Assembly: GCA_027625915.1 (NCBI GenBank)
Contig: JANTQA010000051.1
Span: 6,138,501 to 6,202,500 of the forward strand
Origin: Anaeramoeba flamelloides
Taxonomy: Eukaryota > Metamonada > Anaeramoebidae
Length of the DNA: 64,000 nucleotides
Direction: 5' to 3'
Positions within the stretch are counted from its first letter, which is position 1, and each line of letters opens with the position of its first letter. The notes beneath the pieces are model-generated. The model was not told where the DNA came from and searched no databases. It saw only the letters and a program-made list of their open reading frames with translations. Shown here in pieces: positions 24,870 to 36,298 of the stretch. A program made the position numbers and the translations under genes.

Positions 24870-25440
24870 TCGTGTTTTGGTATATTTTGAGTGAACCTAG
24901 AATCCAAAATGAAAGCAATTTTTAATAGAAATAAAAATAATCAGCTGAAATTTTATCAATTTAAAATTCAAATACTAGTAGAAGAATAAAAAAATTTATT
25001 GGTTAAAATTACCAAAATTTTGTAAATTAATTGATTTTTGAAATGTTATTTGGAAACCAAATCTTTTAAAAGTAGAGTGATAAGGATTTAGAAAAAAGCA
25101 AATTGAATTAAAAAAGTTCTTAACTTTTATTTGAATACTCAGTAGCACATTTTTTTTACTTCAAGTCAAAGATAATAAAGAATTTGAAAAACTAATTTTG
25201 TTTTTGAAGAGGAAGAAAAGTGATAATTATTTTTTGAATTGTCCAGGAATAGAATCTGTTTATAATACAGCAGTATGAAAAACTCTTTGATTGGAAACTT
25301 CTTTTAAATAACACCTAATACCGGCATTTAAAATTTAAAATGGATAAAATTTTAGATGATTATTCGTATTTCTATTAAAAATTGCTTTCATTTTGGATTC
25401 TAGGTTCACTCGACACCTACCAAAACACAACTATAGACAA
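24870..25440. mobile_element. long-inverted-repeat MITE, family E
   Basis: About 570 bp whose arms pair over about 120 bp: GTGAACCTAGAATCCAAAAT at 24892 matches the reverse of 25385-25410 almost perfectly. Non-coding. The arms are nearly identical, so it is probably fairly young. Confidence 0.65.
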
Positions 25441-25691
25441 ACAAGTACCAAACCAATAAATTTAAATAGAGAGAGCAAATTATAATCTATTGCTTTGGAA
25501 TTTAATAACAAAAAAAAAAAAGGAAATTGAAAATGAAGTGAAAATTTTTGCCCATTTATTATTCAAACACCAGCAATTAAAATTGGTGTTGAATTGAATT
25601 AGAAAGAATTTTCAAATCAAAAAGTTCAATGTCAACAGTACGATTGTTAAATTCCAAAACAATAATTTTTTAAAACCCTTTATTTAGATTA

Positions 25692-26149
25692 CTGTTGAGA
25701 GAAAAATGTTGGACACAAAAAAATGGTTGGACAGCATTTTAAATTGGGAACATTAGTAAAAGTGAAAATCAAATCCTATTGATAACTAGGCGACTTTTAG
25801 ATAAATCCAGGTTTAAGTGTGTTACAAGTTCTTTAATCTGGGGTTTGTGTCGAATACTCATTTGAATGATTGATAACTAAAGTAGATCATGCTATTTTAA
25901 CAAAAATCCAAGTTTTAGTAAAGTTTACTATTAATTCTGAAAATGGTAATTTTTAAACTTGCTTTAGATTATAAAAGATAAGATTTTGAAAAAGTAGAAT
26001 TACATTAATCGTTATTCTAATAAGTATATTATTGTTATTTTCTTTATTTATTTCACAAACGATTGAAATTAAAAATCATTTTCAGTAAGGTTCCCAATTA
26101 AAATTGCTGTCCAACTATTTTTCTGTGTCCAACATTTTTCTCTCAACAG
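25692..26149. mobile_element. PIF/Harbinger-like MITE, copy 1
   Basis: 458 bp with TTA on both sides (25689-25691, 26150-26152). Terminal inverted repeats of about 60 bp begin CTGTTGAGAGAAAAATGTTG; an inner block reads GGACAGCA. An equally long copy lies inverted at 35841-36298, also with TTA. The TTA (TWA-type) duplication suggests PIF/Harbinger, but no transposase confirms it. Confidence 0.75.
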
Positions 26150-26382
26150 TTAACATAAAAAAATAAGCATTGATTTGACAATTTTTGTTTTTTATTTGAT
26201 TCCCCATCGATAATCACAAAAATTGAGTTTTCACAAACAATGATTTTGTTAATGTAAAATTCAAGTTATAATTCTTGGTTGTATTTTGTTTTGTTCTACA
26301 ACCCAAATAAACAATGTGCAATATGAATTAAAAAAAAATGAAAGTTTTGGTTTGACTGACAATATCAAAGGAATTTGTTTTG

Positions 26383-26787
26383 TTAACAATACAGCCTTAA
26401 GGTTTTTTGAGTATTAATTTTGGAAATAAAGGAAGACGATTTTTTTGAATTTTCATTTGAAGACTTTTTGTTTTTCAGAAGAAAAGGAACAAGATCTTTT
26501 TTTTTTTTTTTTTTTTGTTTATTTTGTGTTTTACTAATTTGGATTAAACCCTTTGATCAACAAAGAAAAAACATTAAATTTTTCTTTCAATTGCAATGTG
26601 AGAAAAAAAAGATTTTGTTGTCGGAAGTTTTGTTGGAAGAGTTCATCAAAAGCAGAGAAAAAAGAAGATTCAATAAAAAATCATTACCTTGTTGTTTTTG
26701 GCTTTCTTGATTGTTTTTGTTTTCGTTTTGTTTTGTTTCTTCGTTTGGGTTCAAATTACAATTTTCAGACTGATTTGCTTGAGACAT
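26383..26787 (-). CDS. small Asn/Gln-rich two-exon protein, unknown
   Basis: Exon 1 (26688-26787) begins MSQANQSENCNLNPNEETKQ and is rich in N, Q and E. It ends at a good donor (AAG, then GTAATGA). Exon 2 (26383-26495) follows an A-run ending in AG, reads DLVPFLLKNKK, then a Ser/Lys stretch and ...LRLYC before the stop. The 192-bp intron is phase 1 and the joined product is 70 residues. I do not recognise it; there are no domains, signal peptide or membrane segment. It is supported only by composition and matching splice phase, and could be a chance pair of frames. Confidence 0.4.
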
Positions 26788-27215
26788 TTCCTGATGAAAA
26801 AAAATTATTATTATGGAATCAAATAAAATGAAAAATGATTTGTCCATTTTTTATTCAAACCATTTTCGATTGATCTAAATTTAAACAAAATGGGTGATAG
26901 AACTTTTTTAACAATGAGGTTTGTGCTCACTGATTTTTTTCAAAAGTTTTGAGAAGTAATTTTGGATCAAAAGTAATTGAACTTTGATCTTCTAAACCGC
27001 TTTTTAAAAATTTCAAGTTATGAAGCAAAATTGGTCTATAAGTGTTTTTTTTTAGAACTTAGTATTCTTGGTTGATATACTTAGTGTGAGCACGCATTCA
27101 AAATAAAAGAAAAGAAGAAAAGGAATGAAAATGTATTATTTCAAATTTCTGTATCAAATGAAGGTATTTAAGGTTTATATTACCTGAGATGTGAAAAACA
27201 GTCATCTTGTTTTGA

Positions 27216-27692
27216 GTAAAAAATTTGTTATTTTGGTTCTTGGATTATTCTTCTTCTTGATATAGGTTTTAAAAATCGTTGAAAAAGTTAATTTATTTTT
27301 TCAATTATTTTTTTTTCAAAAATCCAAATTTTAGAGGGTAAGATGAATAAAAATAAAATGAATTTAATTAAAAAAAAAAAGGTTTTTTTTGTTGTCATTT
27401 GAAAATACCAATTAAGTTTGTTTTTATTTGATGTTTTTTAAAAACAATTTTTTTTTTTCTTTAGTTTAAGTAATTGTCTATAAAGACCAATAAAAATTTC
27501 AATTTGTAACCCAAAAATTAAAATTAATTATAATATCTTATCAGTTAATTTATTAATCTTATACTCTTAAATTTGGATTTCTGAATAAAAAAAAATAATT
27601 GAAAATATAAATTAACTTTTTGAGTTATTATTAAAACCCATATCAAGTAGAAGAAGAATAATCCAAAAACCAAAATAACAAGTATTTTACTC
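27216..27692. mobile_element. inverted-repeat MITE, family M
   Basis: About 477 bp; the arms pair over about 60 bp: TTGTTATTTTGGTTCTTGGA then TTATTCTTCTTCTTGATAT on the left, the reverse on the right at about 27635-27692. A diverged single arm occurs at about 39390-39470. Confidence 0.6.
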
Positions 27693-27763
27693 TATACAAG
27701 ATAATTTTTTTTTCAAATTTCAAGGATTATTCTTAGAAAAGGATATAGAATTTTTATGACCAA

Positions 27764-28843
27764 TATAAACCCCAATTCAAAATTTTTAACACACCAAAAT
27801 TCAATTTGTGAAGAAAAAAACTTATTTAATCAATTCAAGAAGATTTACCAAATTAAAACCATTCACTAATTGAAATGTTAACACTTCTTCATAAATTACA
27901 ATACTCTTAAAACAATAAATAAATAATTATCAATACAAATAAATGAAGGGTGTGTCAAAAATTTTGGAGAGAGCAAAACAAAAAAATACATTAGTAAATA
28001 AACCCCAATTCAAAATTTTTAACACACCAAAATTCAATTTGTGAAAAAAAAAACTTATTTAATCAATTAAAGAAGAAATACCAAATTAGAACCATTCACT
28101 AATTGAAATTTTAACACTTGTTTATAAATTACAATACTCACAAAACAATAAATAAACAATTATCAATACAAATAAATCATGGGTGTGTTAAAAATTTTGG
28201 AGAGAGCAAAACAAAAAAAATACATTAGTAAATTTGTAAAAATTCTATTAGGAATATTGATCGATCAAATGGTTAGATACTACCAACTAATTTTATATGA
28301 GTTCTTCCATTTATACAATTCGACTTTGACATAATATCGTTGGTTGAAAAAAAATTTTTGTTCCAACAAACAAATTACATAATTCAAACAATGAAATGAA
28401 AACAAAAACTAAAAGATGAAAAAATGATTTTCATAACTTACAAAAATCAAAATTTTCTCAAATTTGAATGAAATTGTATTATTACGATGTTTGGAACGTT
28501 TTATCTGTGTGGAAAATTTTGAATTTTAGTTTATGTTGAAATTTTATTAGGATTATTGATCGATCAAAGGTTAGATACTACCAACATATTTTATTTGAGT
28601 TCTTCTATTTTGAACAACTTTCAACTTTAACCTAATATCAATTGCTCAAAAAATTTTTGATCCAACGAAACAAATTACGTAATTCAAACAATGAAATCAA
28701 AACAAAAACTAAAAGATGAAAAAATGATTTTCATATTTTACAAAAATCAAAATTATCTCCAATTTCAATGAAATTGTATTATTGTGATTGTTTGGAACGT
28801 TTTAGCTGTGTGGAAAATTTTGAATTTTAGTTTATATATATAT
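27764..28843. mobile_element. family C element nested inside another family C copy (X-X-Y-Y)
   Basis: The unit consists of arm X (TAAACCCCAATTC to ...ACATTAGTAA) and arm Y (ATTCTATTAGGAATATTGAT to ...GAATTTTAGTTTA). Here the order is X (27764-27997), X (27999-28230), Y (28231-28533), Y (28534-28843). The central X-Y is a complete element; the outer X and Y are the split halves of a second copy. Ends with a (TA)n run. Confidence 0.65.
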
Positions 28844-29203
28844 ATATATATATAACTTTAACCAATGGTAATAGATAAATAGAGTTCGACGAATTAAAAA
28901 TTAGGGGGGTTCGTGAAAGGTGGTTAAAATCACCCAATATATCTATTCTTAATGGAGGTTAATTATCATGCCTCAAAAGTTGATGGCATGGTTACTTTGG
29001 TGTAAAAATAAATTTTTGTTATAGAACTGTGTAAAAATAGAAATATTATTTTTACACTTGAATAATTGATTTGAAATCTAATATTTTTAAAAAATATCAA
29101 TAAAGAATAAAAAATATATAAAATCTTAAAAAAAATTAGTTCTATTTTTTGAAATAGATACTCAACAATAATTCTATTGTTAATTCTTTTTTTATTCAAA
29201 ACA

Positions 29204-29750
29204 TATAAACGAAAATTCATAATTTTCCACATAGCTAAAAATGTTCCAAAGAATGACAATAATACAATTTCATTCAAATTGGAAATAATTTTGATCTTTA
29301 TAAAATATGAAAATTATTGTTTCATCTTATAGTTTTTGTTTTCATTTCATTATTTGAATTACGTAACTTGTTTCGTTCAATCAAAATTTTTTCCAACAAT
29401 TGATTTTATGTCAAAGTTGAGTCGTTCCATATAGAAGAACCCTGATAACTTGAGTTAGTAGTATCTAACCATTTGATCGATCAATATTCCTAATAGAATT
29501 TCAAACAAATTTACCAATGTATTTTTTTTTGTTTTTGCTCTATCCAAAAATTTTGAACACACCCTTGATTTATTTGTATTGATAATTATTTATTTTTTGT
29601 TTTTTGAGTATTACAATTTATAAACAAGTGCTAGCATTTCAATTAGCTAATGATTATAAGTTGGTTCTTCTTCTTAAATTGATTAAATAAGTTTTTTTTT
29701 TTCACAAATCGAATTTTAATGTGTTAAAAATTTTCGAATTGGGGTCTAGA
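29204..29750. mobile_element. family C element, inverted copy
   Basis: Full-length copy in the opposite orientation to the array at 27.8-28.8 kb (starts TATAAACGAAAATTC, ends CGAATTGGGGTCTA), about 360 bp from it. Confidence 0.65.
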
Positions 29751-30128
29751 ATATTCGATAAAAATTGAAAATCCTAAAAAAAAGATTTTCCAAATTTTCT
29801 TGCTTTCTTGGAGTAAAAATCTGTAAAAATAGATTGAAAATACAGAGACTGACATAACAAGTATATAAGTATACACGTTTTGTGGAAATAATTGAAAAAA
29901 TCCTCGAATTGATTATATAAATTTAATTTTTCAAAAAACACCTAAAAGGGTTTTATTCAAAAAATTTAAAGATTATAAATTTAAAAAGTATAAAAAATAG
30001 AAATATAATATAACTGAATATATAGATCAAAAAATTTTTATATATTTAAAATAAATGAAATAATAACAGAAAATTAAATATTAAAAATAGAATAATTTGC
30101 GAAAAAATACAATTAAAAATAATAATAA

Positions 30129-32715
30129 TTAAACTGTTGTCTCAGTATCTTTTAATCTACCCGAAATGATAATTTGCATTGGCACTAGTTGTGTTATTAA
30201 GAATCTAAAAGTGCCAAAATGAGAAATAACATCTTCACCTAAAAATGAGATTATCCATTGATAATAATTATTTAAATTAACTCTTCTTGTTCCACCAACT
30301 TCTGATCCTCTGCTTATAAAATCGTTAACTCTTATCTTTTGTTCAGATGACAATGATGGTGATGCATGTTCAATTTCTTGTAATAAAGCACCATGTGCAG
30401 CATAAATTGTAGTGTTAGCTGTAAATTCCCAATCTTCAGAATTTAGAATATAGTCTTTCAGACTTGATTTATTTTCAGAAAATTGTAGACAGTTTAGAAA
30501 TGTATATTTAAAATCAAAGCCCGTTAAATAGGATGCCGATCTCCAGAGCCCAAGAACACCAGCTGTGATTGGGAAATAAAGCAATGCTTTGGGGAATTCA
30601 CCCTCAAATTGAAATCTCTTCTTAATATTTTGTATTAGTTCTGTGTCAAATCTGTTTCCATTAAATAATCTTTTCTCAATTTCAATTGTTATCTTTCCAA
30701 TATTTTGTAAATGGTATCTGCTAATTCTAACCATTGGAGCCATTAAAGAGATATAATATTTAATAAAGATGTTGAACAAATTAACCTTAGTGATGATCGG
30801 GATATTGCTTTTGTTGATTCTTTCTTTTAACCAATCTACAGATTGGAATAATTTCTTGCTATTGATTATAAATTTTCCCTTTTCTTCTGAAAGGATTAAA
30901 TAGCCCCACGTTACAGAGTATTCTGGTAAAGGATGATTTAATAACTGTTTCAAATTATTGACAACATCTGATTTGAGTTTTTCATTTTGTAGGGTAAATA
31001 TGTTAAATCCCAATTTGTCAAAATTTAAATCCATACCTAACGTTTCACAAAAGAATTGGATCGCGTTGTACGCCTTAGATATTTTAGTTTGGTTGTTTGA
31101 GCATATATACATATCATCGAACATCGGATTATTCGAATTTCAGATTCATTGTAAACATAGACTTCTAACAATGTCATTATTAATTCAGATAGTGTATTTG
31201 ATAATGTATAATTCATTGGCAGCCCATTTAAACTTTTTTTAATAATAAATTCTTCTTCGGTCTCCTTTTCCTTTTCTTTTTCTTTATCTTTATCTTTATC
31301 TTTTTCCTTTTTAACTTCTTTTTCTTTACCTTCTTCTTTTTCTTCTTTCTTTTTCTTTTCTTGTTCAACTTCGACTTCAATTTCAATTTCTTTTTCATTT
31401 AAATCATTGAGCTTATTTTCAGGGATTTTAAACGGGATTTTTAAAAATTTATTGATGAGACTGATGACATCCGAAGGGAAACCAACCAAATGTAAAATTT
31501 TTTCAACCAATTGATGATCAAATTGATCAAAATAGTTTTTTAAATCAATTCCAAAGACATAATAATTCAAATCAGGGTTAACTTCTTTGTTTGTAGTTAT
31601 TTTGGCACTCAAAAGCTGGATGATCCGGTGGAAATCGGGTCATTTTTGTACTTGAACTTTGCAGATTATAATCAGTTTGGCTAGAACTACCAAGTGAACT
31701 TTTCAAAAGGCCCATAAACAACTCTGTATAAACAGGGTGATCTACGCTAGTGCAGTTAGTAGAATAAATATTGTAGGAATATTTGTTTTCACTATTTTTT
31801 CTGATGCAAATACTTGTTTCTTTATTTTTGAGTGGATGGTCAAGGTTTGTTTATAAAAATTTTTTTAAACTGTACCCAATCCTTTCGCCAATAATGTTCC
31901 AGAGCAATGTTTGGTACAACCCATAATCAATATAAGTTCTGAATTTGGTTTTGATCCAAATTGTTCTTGTTTGAAGGTATGATGTTTCCAAATTCCAGTC
32001 AACAGATTCCAAGTTCTCTAAAGAAATGGTCAGTGTGCCGGCGTATTCGTTTAGTAAGACTGTGTCCTTTAGGGTCTTGATTGCTAGCTTCCTATTCCTG
32101 AGACAATGCTTGTAACTTGAAGAGATTCCGTTCAAATGCTCCTTCACTTCTTCTTGCATAACCTTCTGTGTAATTGTGCTTGTAAGTTCGAGCAGCGAAT
32201 ATTTAATGGTCTTGAATTGCTTTTCGAGGTCTTTTTTCTTTGTGTGCTGCTCTAAAAAGCCCAAATCGGGCTGCTTGAATTCTTTGACGTTCAGCCACTT
32301 TTTGATCGCACTTTGTTCACAATTAAACCTTTCTTCTTCATTATGGATTTTTAAATCTTTAGTGCTTGCTCACTCTTCCAAGAGATCACTGAAAAAGGAT
32401 GCATAAACTGCTCTTCTTTTGCATTGTTCTAATTTCTTGAGTAGATCCTTCTCCATTTTCTCTAACTTCTTTTCAATTTTGGATCCAATCGAAACCTCAA
32501 ATTGAATTGGTTTCAAATTTGATAAATCCTTATGAAGCGGGCACCTGTGCAAATGTTGCACTTTCCAAACCTCCAACTAAAAGTCTGATCCTTTCCATGG
32601 TGCTTTTTTCATTTTTGATCCTTTTTAAGATGTTGTCATAATGGTCCAATAATTTTATACTTTGTAAAGATGACTCTTTTTTTTTAATGTTTGCAATAAA
32701 TTGATTTTCACTCAT
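30129..32715 (-). pseudogene. rvt-type cellular reverse transcriptase, disrupted
   Basis: Related to the single-copy cellular RT genes called rvt (Gladyshev and Arkhipova), which are not LINE or LTR elements. Motif A is GIDLKNYFDQFDHQLVEKIL (about 31552); motif B is GLPMNYTLSNTLSE (about 31222); motif C is MFDDMYICSN (31124 down), followed by FFCETLGMDLNFDKLGFN. Downstream are the rvt-like blocks YSVTWGYLILSEEKGKF (about 30915), a long helical stretch with YYISLMAPMVRISRYHLQNI, and FPITAGVLGLW (about 30560). The N-terminal part (31851-32715) is helical. Between motifs A and B sits a Glu/Lys/Asp-rich tract of about 60 residues (31250-31400). The gene is open in long pieces but changes frame at least three times and has one in-frame TGA near 32370, so it is a young pseudogene or a gene with sequence errors. 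It has no flanking repeats or tail typical of a transposon. Confidence 0.75.
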
Positions 32716-33292
32716 TAAACAAAGAATTGTTATTTTTAATTCGGGTTTTGATAAAAGAATATAGAAATTGATCTTTAAAAAAATGTTTTTCGTTTCTTTT
32801 TGTTTTGTTTTTCTACTTTTATTTTCTTTATTATTCCTTTTTTATCTTCTGATTAAACCCTATTGGTTTTTACTTTAAACAGCTATTTTGTCAATAAAAA
32901 AATTCTCGTTCTTCAATTATTCATTTACATTTTTTTTTTACCGTAGAAGCTTGGACTTCATAACAAATTTCGAAATTTGAAATCCCAAATCATACATCGA
33001 AATTAATGGGAATATTAAAAGTGAAATTTAAGAATTACATTAATTTATTGTTCTTCAAAATGAGATCTTTTGGAAGGGTTTATTTGGCAAAAGGAAGGGA
33101 AAAAATTTCCCCTTCCTTTTGCTTTTCTACTTTTTCAAAGATTTTTAATAACATCAATTCGAATACATCAACTTTATTTTTTTGTATGAATCTTTTGAGT
33201 GATTAAATGTTGGGTGAGAGAAGAATTCCGAGGTTAAGTAATCTTGAAGAATTGCGAAAAAACAAAAACAGTTGAAATTTAATCCCTTTTAA

Positions 33293-34052
33293 GGGATTAG
33301 CCTCGAAACAGAAGTCTAAGATCAAAGTATGTTGTTATTGGGTGGAACCACATTAGTGCTACACTTGTTCAAATGTATCGAAAAAATCGATTAGTCAAGT
33401 AGTAATATTTGTTGATCTTATCAATTATGAATGATCTATATGTTTTATTAAAAAACCCCTTACAATTTGAGAAAAAAATCTACATTTTTCACAAATTTAA
33501 AGGTTGAATTATCAATCTTAAGACTCCAAAGTTGTAAAATATCTTTCTTTGCTTTGTGGCGAAAGTAGATTAATTGCTCAAAAAATCAATTTTTTGACAA
33601 GAAATTAAATAATTAACCAAGAGATTTTTTTGAACATTTATTATGCTAAATTTTGAAAATATATTGATGTTAAAATTAGATTTATAAAAAGCAAACAAAA
33701 CTAATCAGTTTTTGGGTTTTAAGTTGATCATTATTGAATTAATCTTTGGAATTAAAAAATGAAAAAAATAGTTACTTTTGGAAGTTCTGAATAATAATTA
33801 TTAAACACTAGAATATTTGTATTTTGAGTTCTTATTTTTAGATTGGAAAAAGGAATTATAAAAAAAATTTCCCAAAATGAAACTTTTTTAATTATGATAC
33901 TTTGTAAAATAGGTAATAATTTATTGTATGATAAGATTTATAATAGATTTTTTAGTGTCACAGAAACTAATTGGGCCATGACGCAATAAAATCGTTTCCA
34001 CCCAATTACAACATACTTTGATTATAGAGAAATCTATAGTGAAGCTAATCCC
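33293..34052. mobile_element. piggyBac-like MITE (0.75-kb class), copy 2
   Basis: 760 bp, perfect TTAA on both sides (33289-33292, 34053-34056), ends GGGATTAGC and GCTAATCCC, inner CAAAGTATGTTGTTATTGGG near the left end and its inverse near the right. Best-preserved ends of the family. Confidence 0.85.
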
Positions 34053-35034
34053 TTAATGACTAACTAAAATAAAGCTAACATTGGATTCTTACTTATTAAA
34101 AACAGCAAATAAGACTCTTTTTCCTTTGAGTGTTTCTTTTCTTTGGTGTCCTCAGATTAAGTAACAGTTTTTAATGAAAAAATATTTCAGAATTGAGAAA
34201 AAAGTTTATAAATTGAAATTTTTGCACATTTAAAATTACAACAATAGTCATATTAAAGTTTTTGGAAAATCTATTCTTTTTCCAAAAAATTTAATAATGA
34301 GGGTTCATTAAATATTGAAAAACATAAATTTTTATTGGGTTTTGAGAAGATATTTGGTTTTTTCATTCAATTAAAGTAATCAAAGCAATGTGTGCCCAAA
34401 ACCTTTAATTCTTCACTCCAAGAAAAATATATATATTCTGATAATTAAAGTTAGTCCAAATAACATATTGTATTTCAGTTAGACATCTTTTAGAAATATT
34501 TTTTTCAAAGATATGATAATTTTATGTTTTGAAAAGGGGGGTATTCGAATCTTAATTCGTTTAAGAGTTATATTTTATAAAAATTTGCTGACTTTAGATA
34601 AGAAATCTTATTTTTGGGGTATTTTTTTTTTTGAAATTATTTCAAACGGATGTATTTTATATTAAACATTAAGAAAGAAAAAATAATGAATATTTTAAAC
34701 TGTTTGTAAAATATAAACAGGGATAATATATTTTATGTCAAACAAGAAAAAAAATAAAATGATAGAAAATATTCCAAAAAAAGAAAATAAATCAGTTTTT
34801 CAATATAATTTAGATATATCTTTCGAAAGAAAATATTTGGTCTTATTTTACAATTAAAGAGGATGAGGATTTATAGACTATAACAATCAGTTTCACTTTT
34901 TAGGGACAAACTTTCAACCTAGTCAAATAAAATTTTGAGAATTTTTACAATTAAAAATTAAAACAATATTACCGAAAATATTGATTTTTAAAGTTCAATT
35001 GCCTTTAATATTTATGTTGTTAACCTTTTTCAAA

Positions 35035-35081
<47 letters not shown>

Positions 35082-35083
35082 AT
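35035..35083. repeat. (TA)n microsatellite with GTA interruptions
   Basis: Near-perfect TA run with two TGTA variants. Confidence 0.85.
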
Positions 35084-35210
35084 GTTTATTGGATAGTGTT
35101 TTATAACAATACAAAATTGAGATATTGTTTTTTGAAAAAATAAACTGATTTTTGTTGTTTAAAATGAAAATCTGTCTTTTTTTTCCTTCCTAGTCCCTTC
35201 GAATTCATTT

Positions 35211-35432
35211 TAACATATATAATAGATTCAATTTCACCTTTAAGACACAAACCCAGAACATAATTTAAGGAACAAAAAAAATCTCAAATTAAAAAACAAA
35301 AGATAAATTTTTTTAAAATAATTTGAGTTAAAAAAAATACCAAAAAAAAATGTGCTTTAATTTGAGATTTTTCTGTGCCTTAAATTTCGTTGATAGTTTG
35401 AGTCTTAAAAGTGAAATTGGTTCTATATGTAT
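35211..35432. mobile_element. short inverted-repeat MITE, family K copy 1
   Basis: About 220 bp palindromic unit: CAATTTCACCTTTAAGACAC on the left, its near inverse on the right; AAATCTCAAATTAAA occurs in both arms. A related copy is at 56800-57010. Confidence 0.6.
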
Positions 35433-35840
35433 TGATTTTACTGATTTATTCTTTAATTAATTTCAATTTCTAAAAAAAAAGAAATTTAAAGATTAACAAC
35501 AATAATTTAAAAAAAATCAAAAATATAAAACAAAATACTAAACCTAATTATTTTACTCTATTTTAATCTTATTAAAAAAAAATAAAATAAAGTAATTTCC
35601 TATTTCGAAAAAAAAGTAAAACACAATTTTTCATAGGGAATCTTAATAGAATCAGAAAACTTAAGGTAAGATCAATTAATATAAGAAAAAAGAAATGATT
35701 TAGACAATAACCAAGGACTGAACAGAACCACTGTTGTTTTAATAATACCTTTTTGTATGGGGTTATTCTTTGGTTGATCGATTATTTAAAATTAGTTTAA
35801 ATTAATTTTACAATTTTTGAGATCTCCCAAACTCCTCTTA

Positions 35841-36298
35841 ATGTTGAGAGGAAAATGTTGGACAGATAAAAATAGTTGGACAGCAATTTTAATTGGGAAT
35901 CTTACTGAAAATGATTTTTAATTTCAATCGTTTGTGAAATAAATAAAGAAAATAACAATAATATACTTATTAGAATAACGATTAATGTAATTCTACTTTT
36001 TCAAAATCTTATCTTTTATAATCTAAAGCAAGTTTAAAAATTACCATTTTCAGAATTAATAGTAAACTTTACTAAAACTTGGATTTTTGTTAAAATAACA
36101 TGATCTACTTTAGTTATCAATCATTCAAATGAGTATTCTACACAAACCCCAGATTAAAGAACTTGTAACACACTTAAACCTGGATTTATATAAAAGTCGC
36201 CTAGTTATCAATAGGTTTTGATTTTCACTTTTACTAATGTTCCCAATTTAAAATGGTGTCCAACCATTTTCCTGTGTCCAACATTTTTCTCTCAACAG
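35841..36298. mobile_element. PIF/Harbinger-like MITE, copy 2 (inverted)
   Basis: 458 bp, the same length as the copy at 25692, in reverse orientation, with TTA at 35838-35840 and 36299-36301. The interior is almost identical between copies (for example the CTAGTTATCAATAGG region), implying recent mobility. Confidence 0.8.

Larger units (their letters stand above)
24023..25587. mobile_element. composite inverted-repeat element, family H, with nested elements
   Basis: The ends pair as imperfect inverted repeats: TGGTATTTGAATTTTAAATG and TTTTCACTTCATTT on the left, the same in reverse at 25530-25587. A short relative with the same ends lies at about 41507-41662, and one arm is seen at 56573. 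Inside this copy sit the mariner-like element 24106-24818 and the long-inverted-repeat element 24870-25440. A further inverted pair (about 23900-24046 against 24953-25110) overlaps the boundary, so the true outer limits are uncertain. Confidence 0.5.
26850..30128. other. repeat-filled intergenic region
   Basis: Mostly family M (27216-27692) and family C elements (27764-28843, 29204-29750), with a short (TA)n at about 28838-28855. No gene seen; the minus-strand frame at 28966-29277 lies across repeat DNA. Confidence 0.5.

Noticed and set aside
26420-26847. Overlapping plus-strand frames opposite the small Asn-rich gene
   Set aside because: They run through a poly-T intron and mirror the minus-strand exons.
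28966-29277. 103-codon minus-strand frame
   Set aside because: Crosses into a family C repeat; composition is that of random AT-rich DNA.
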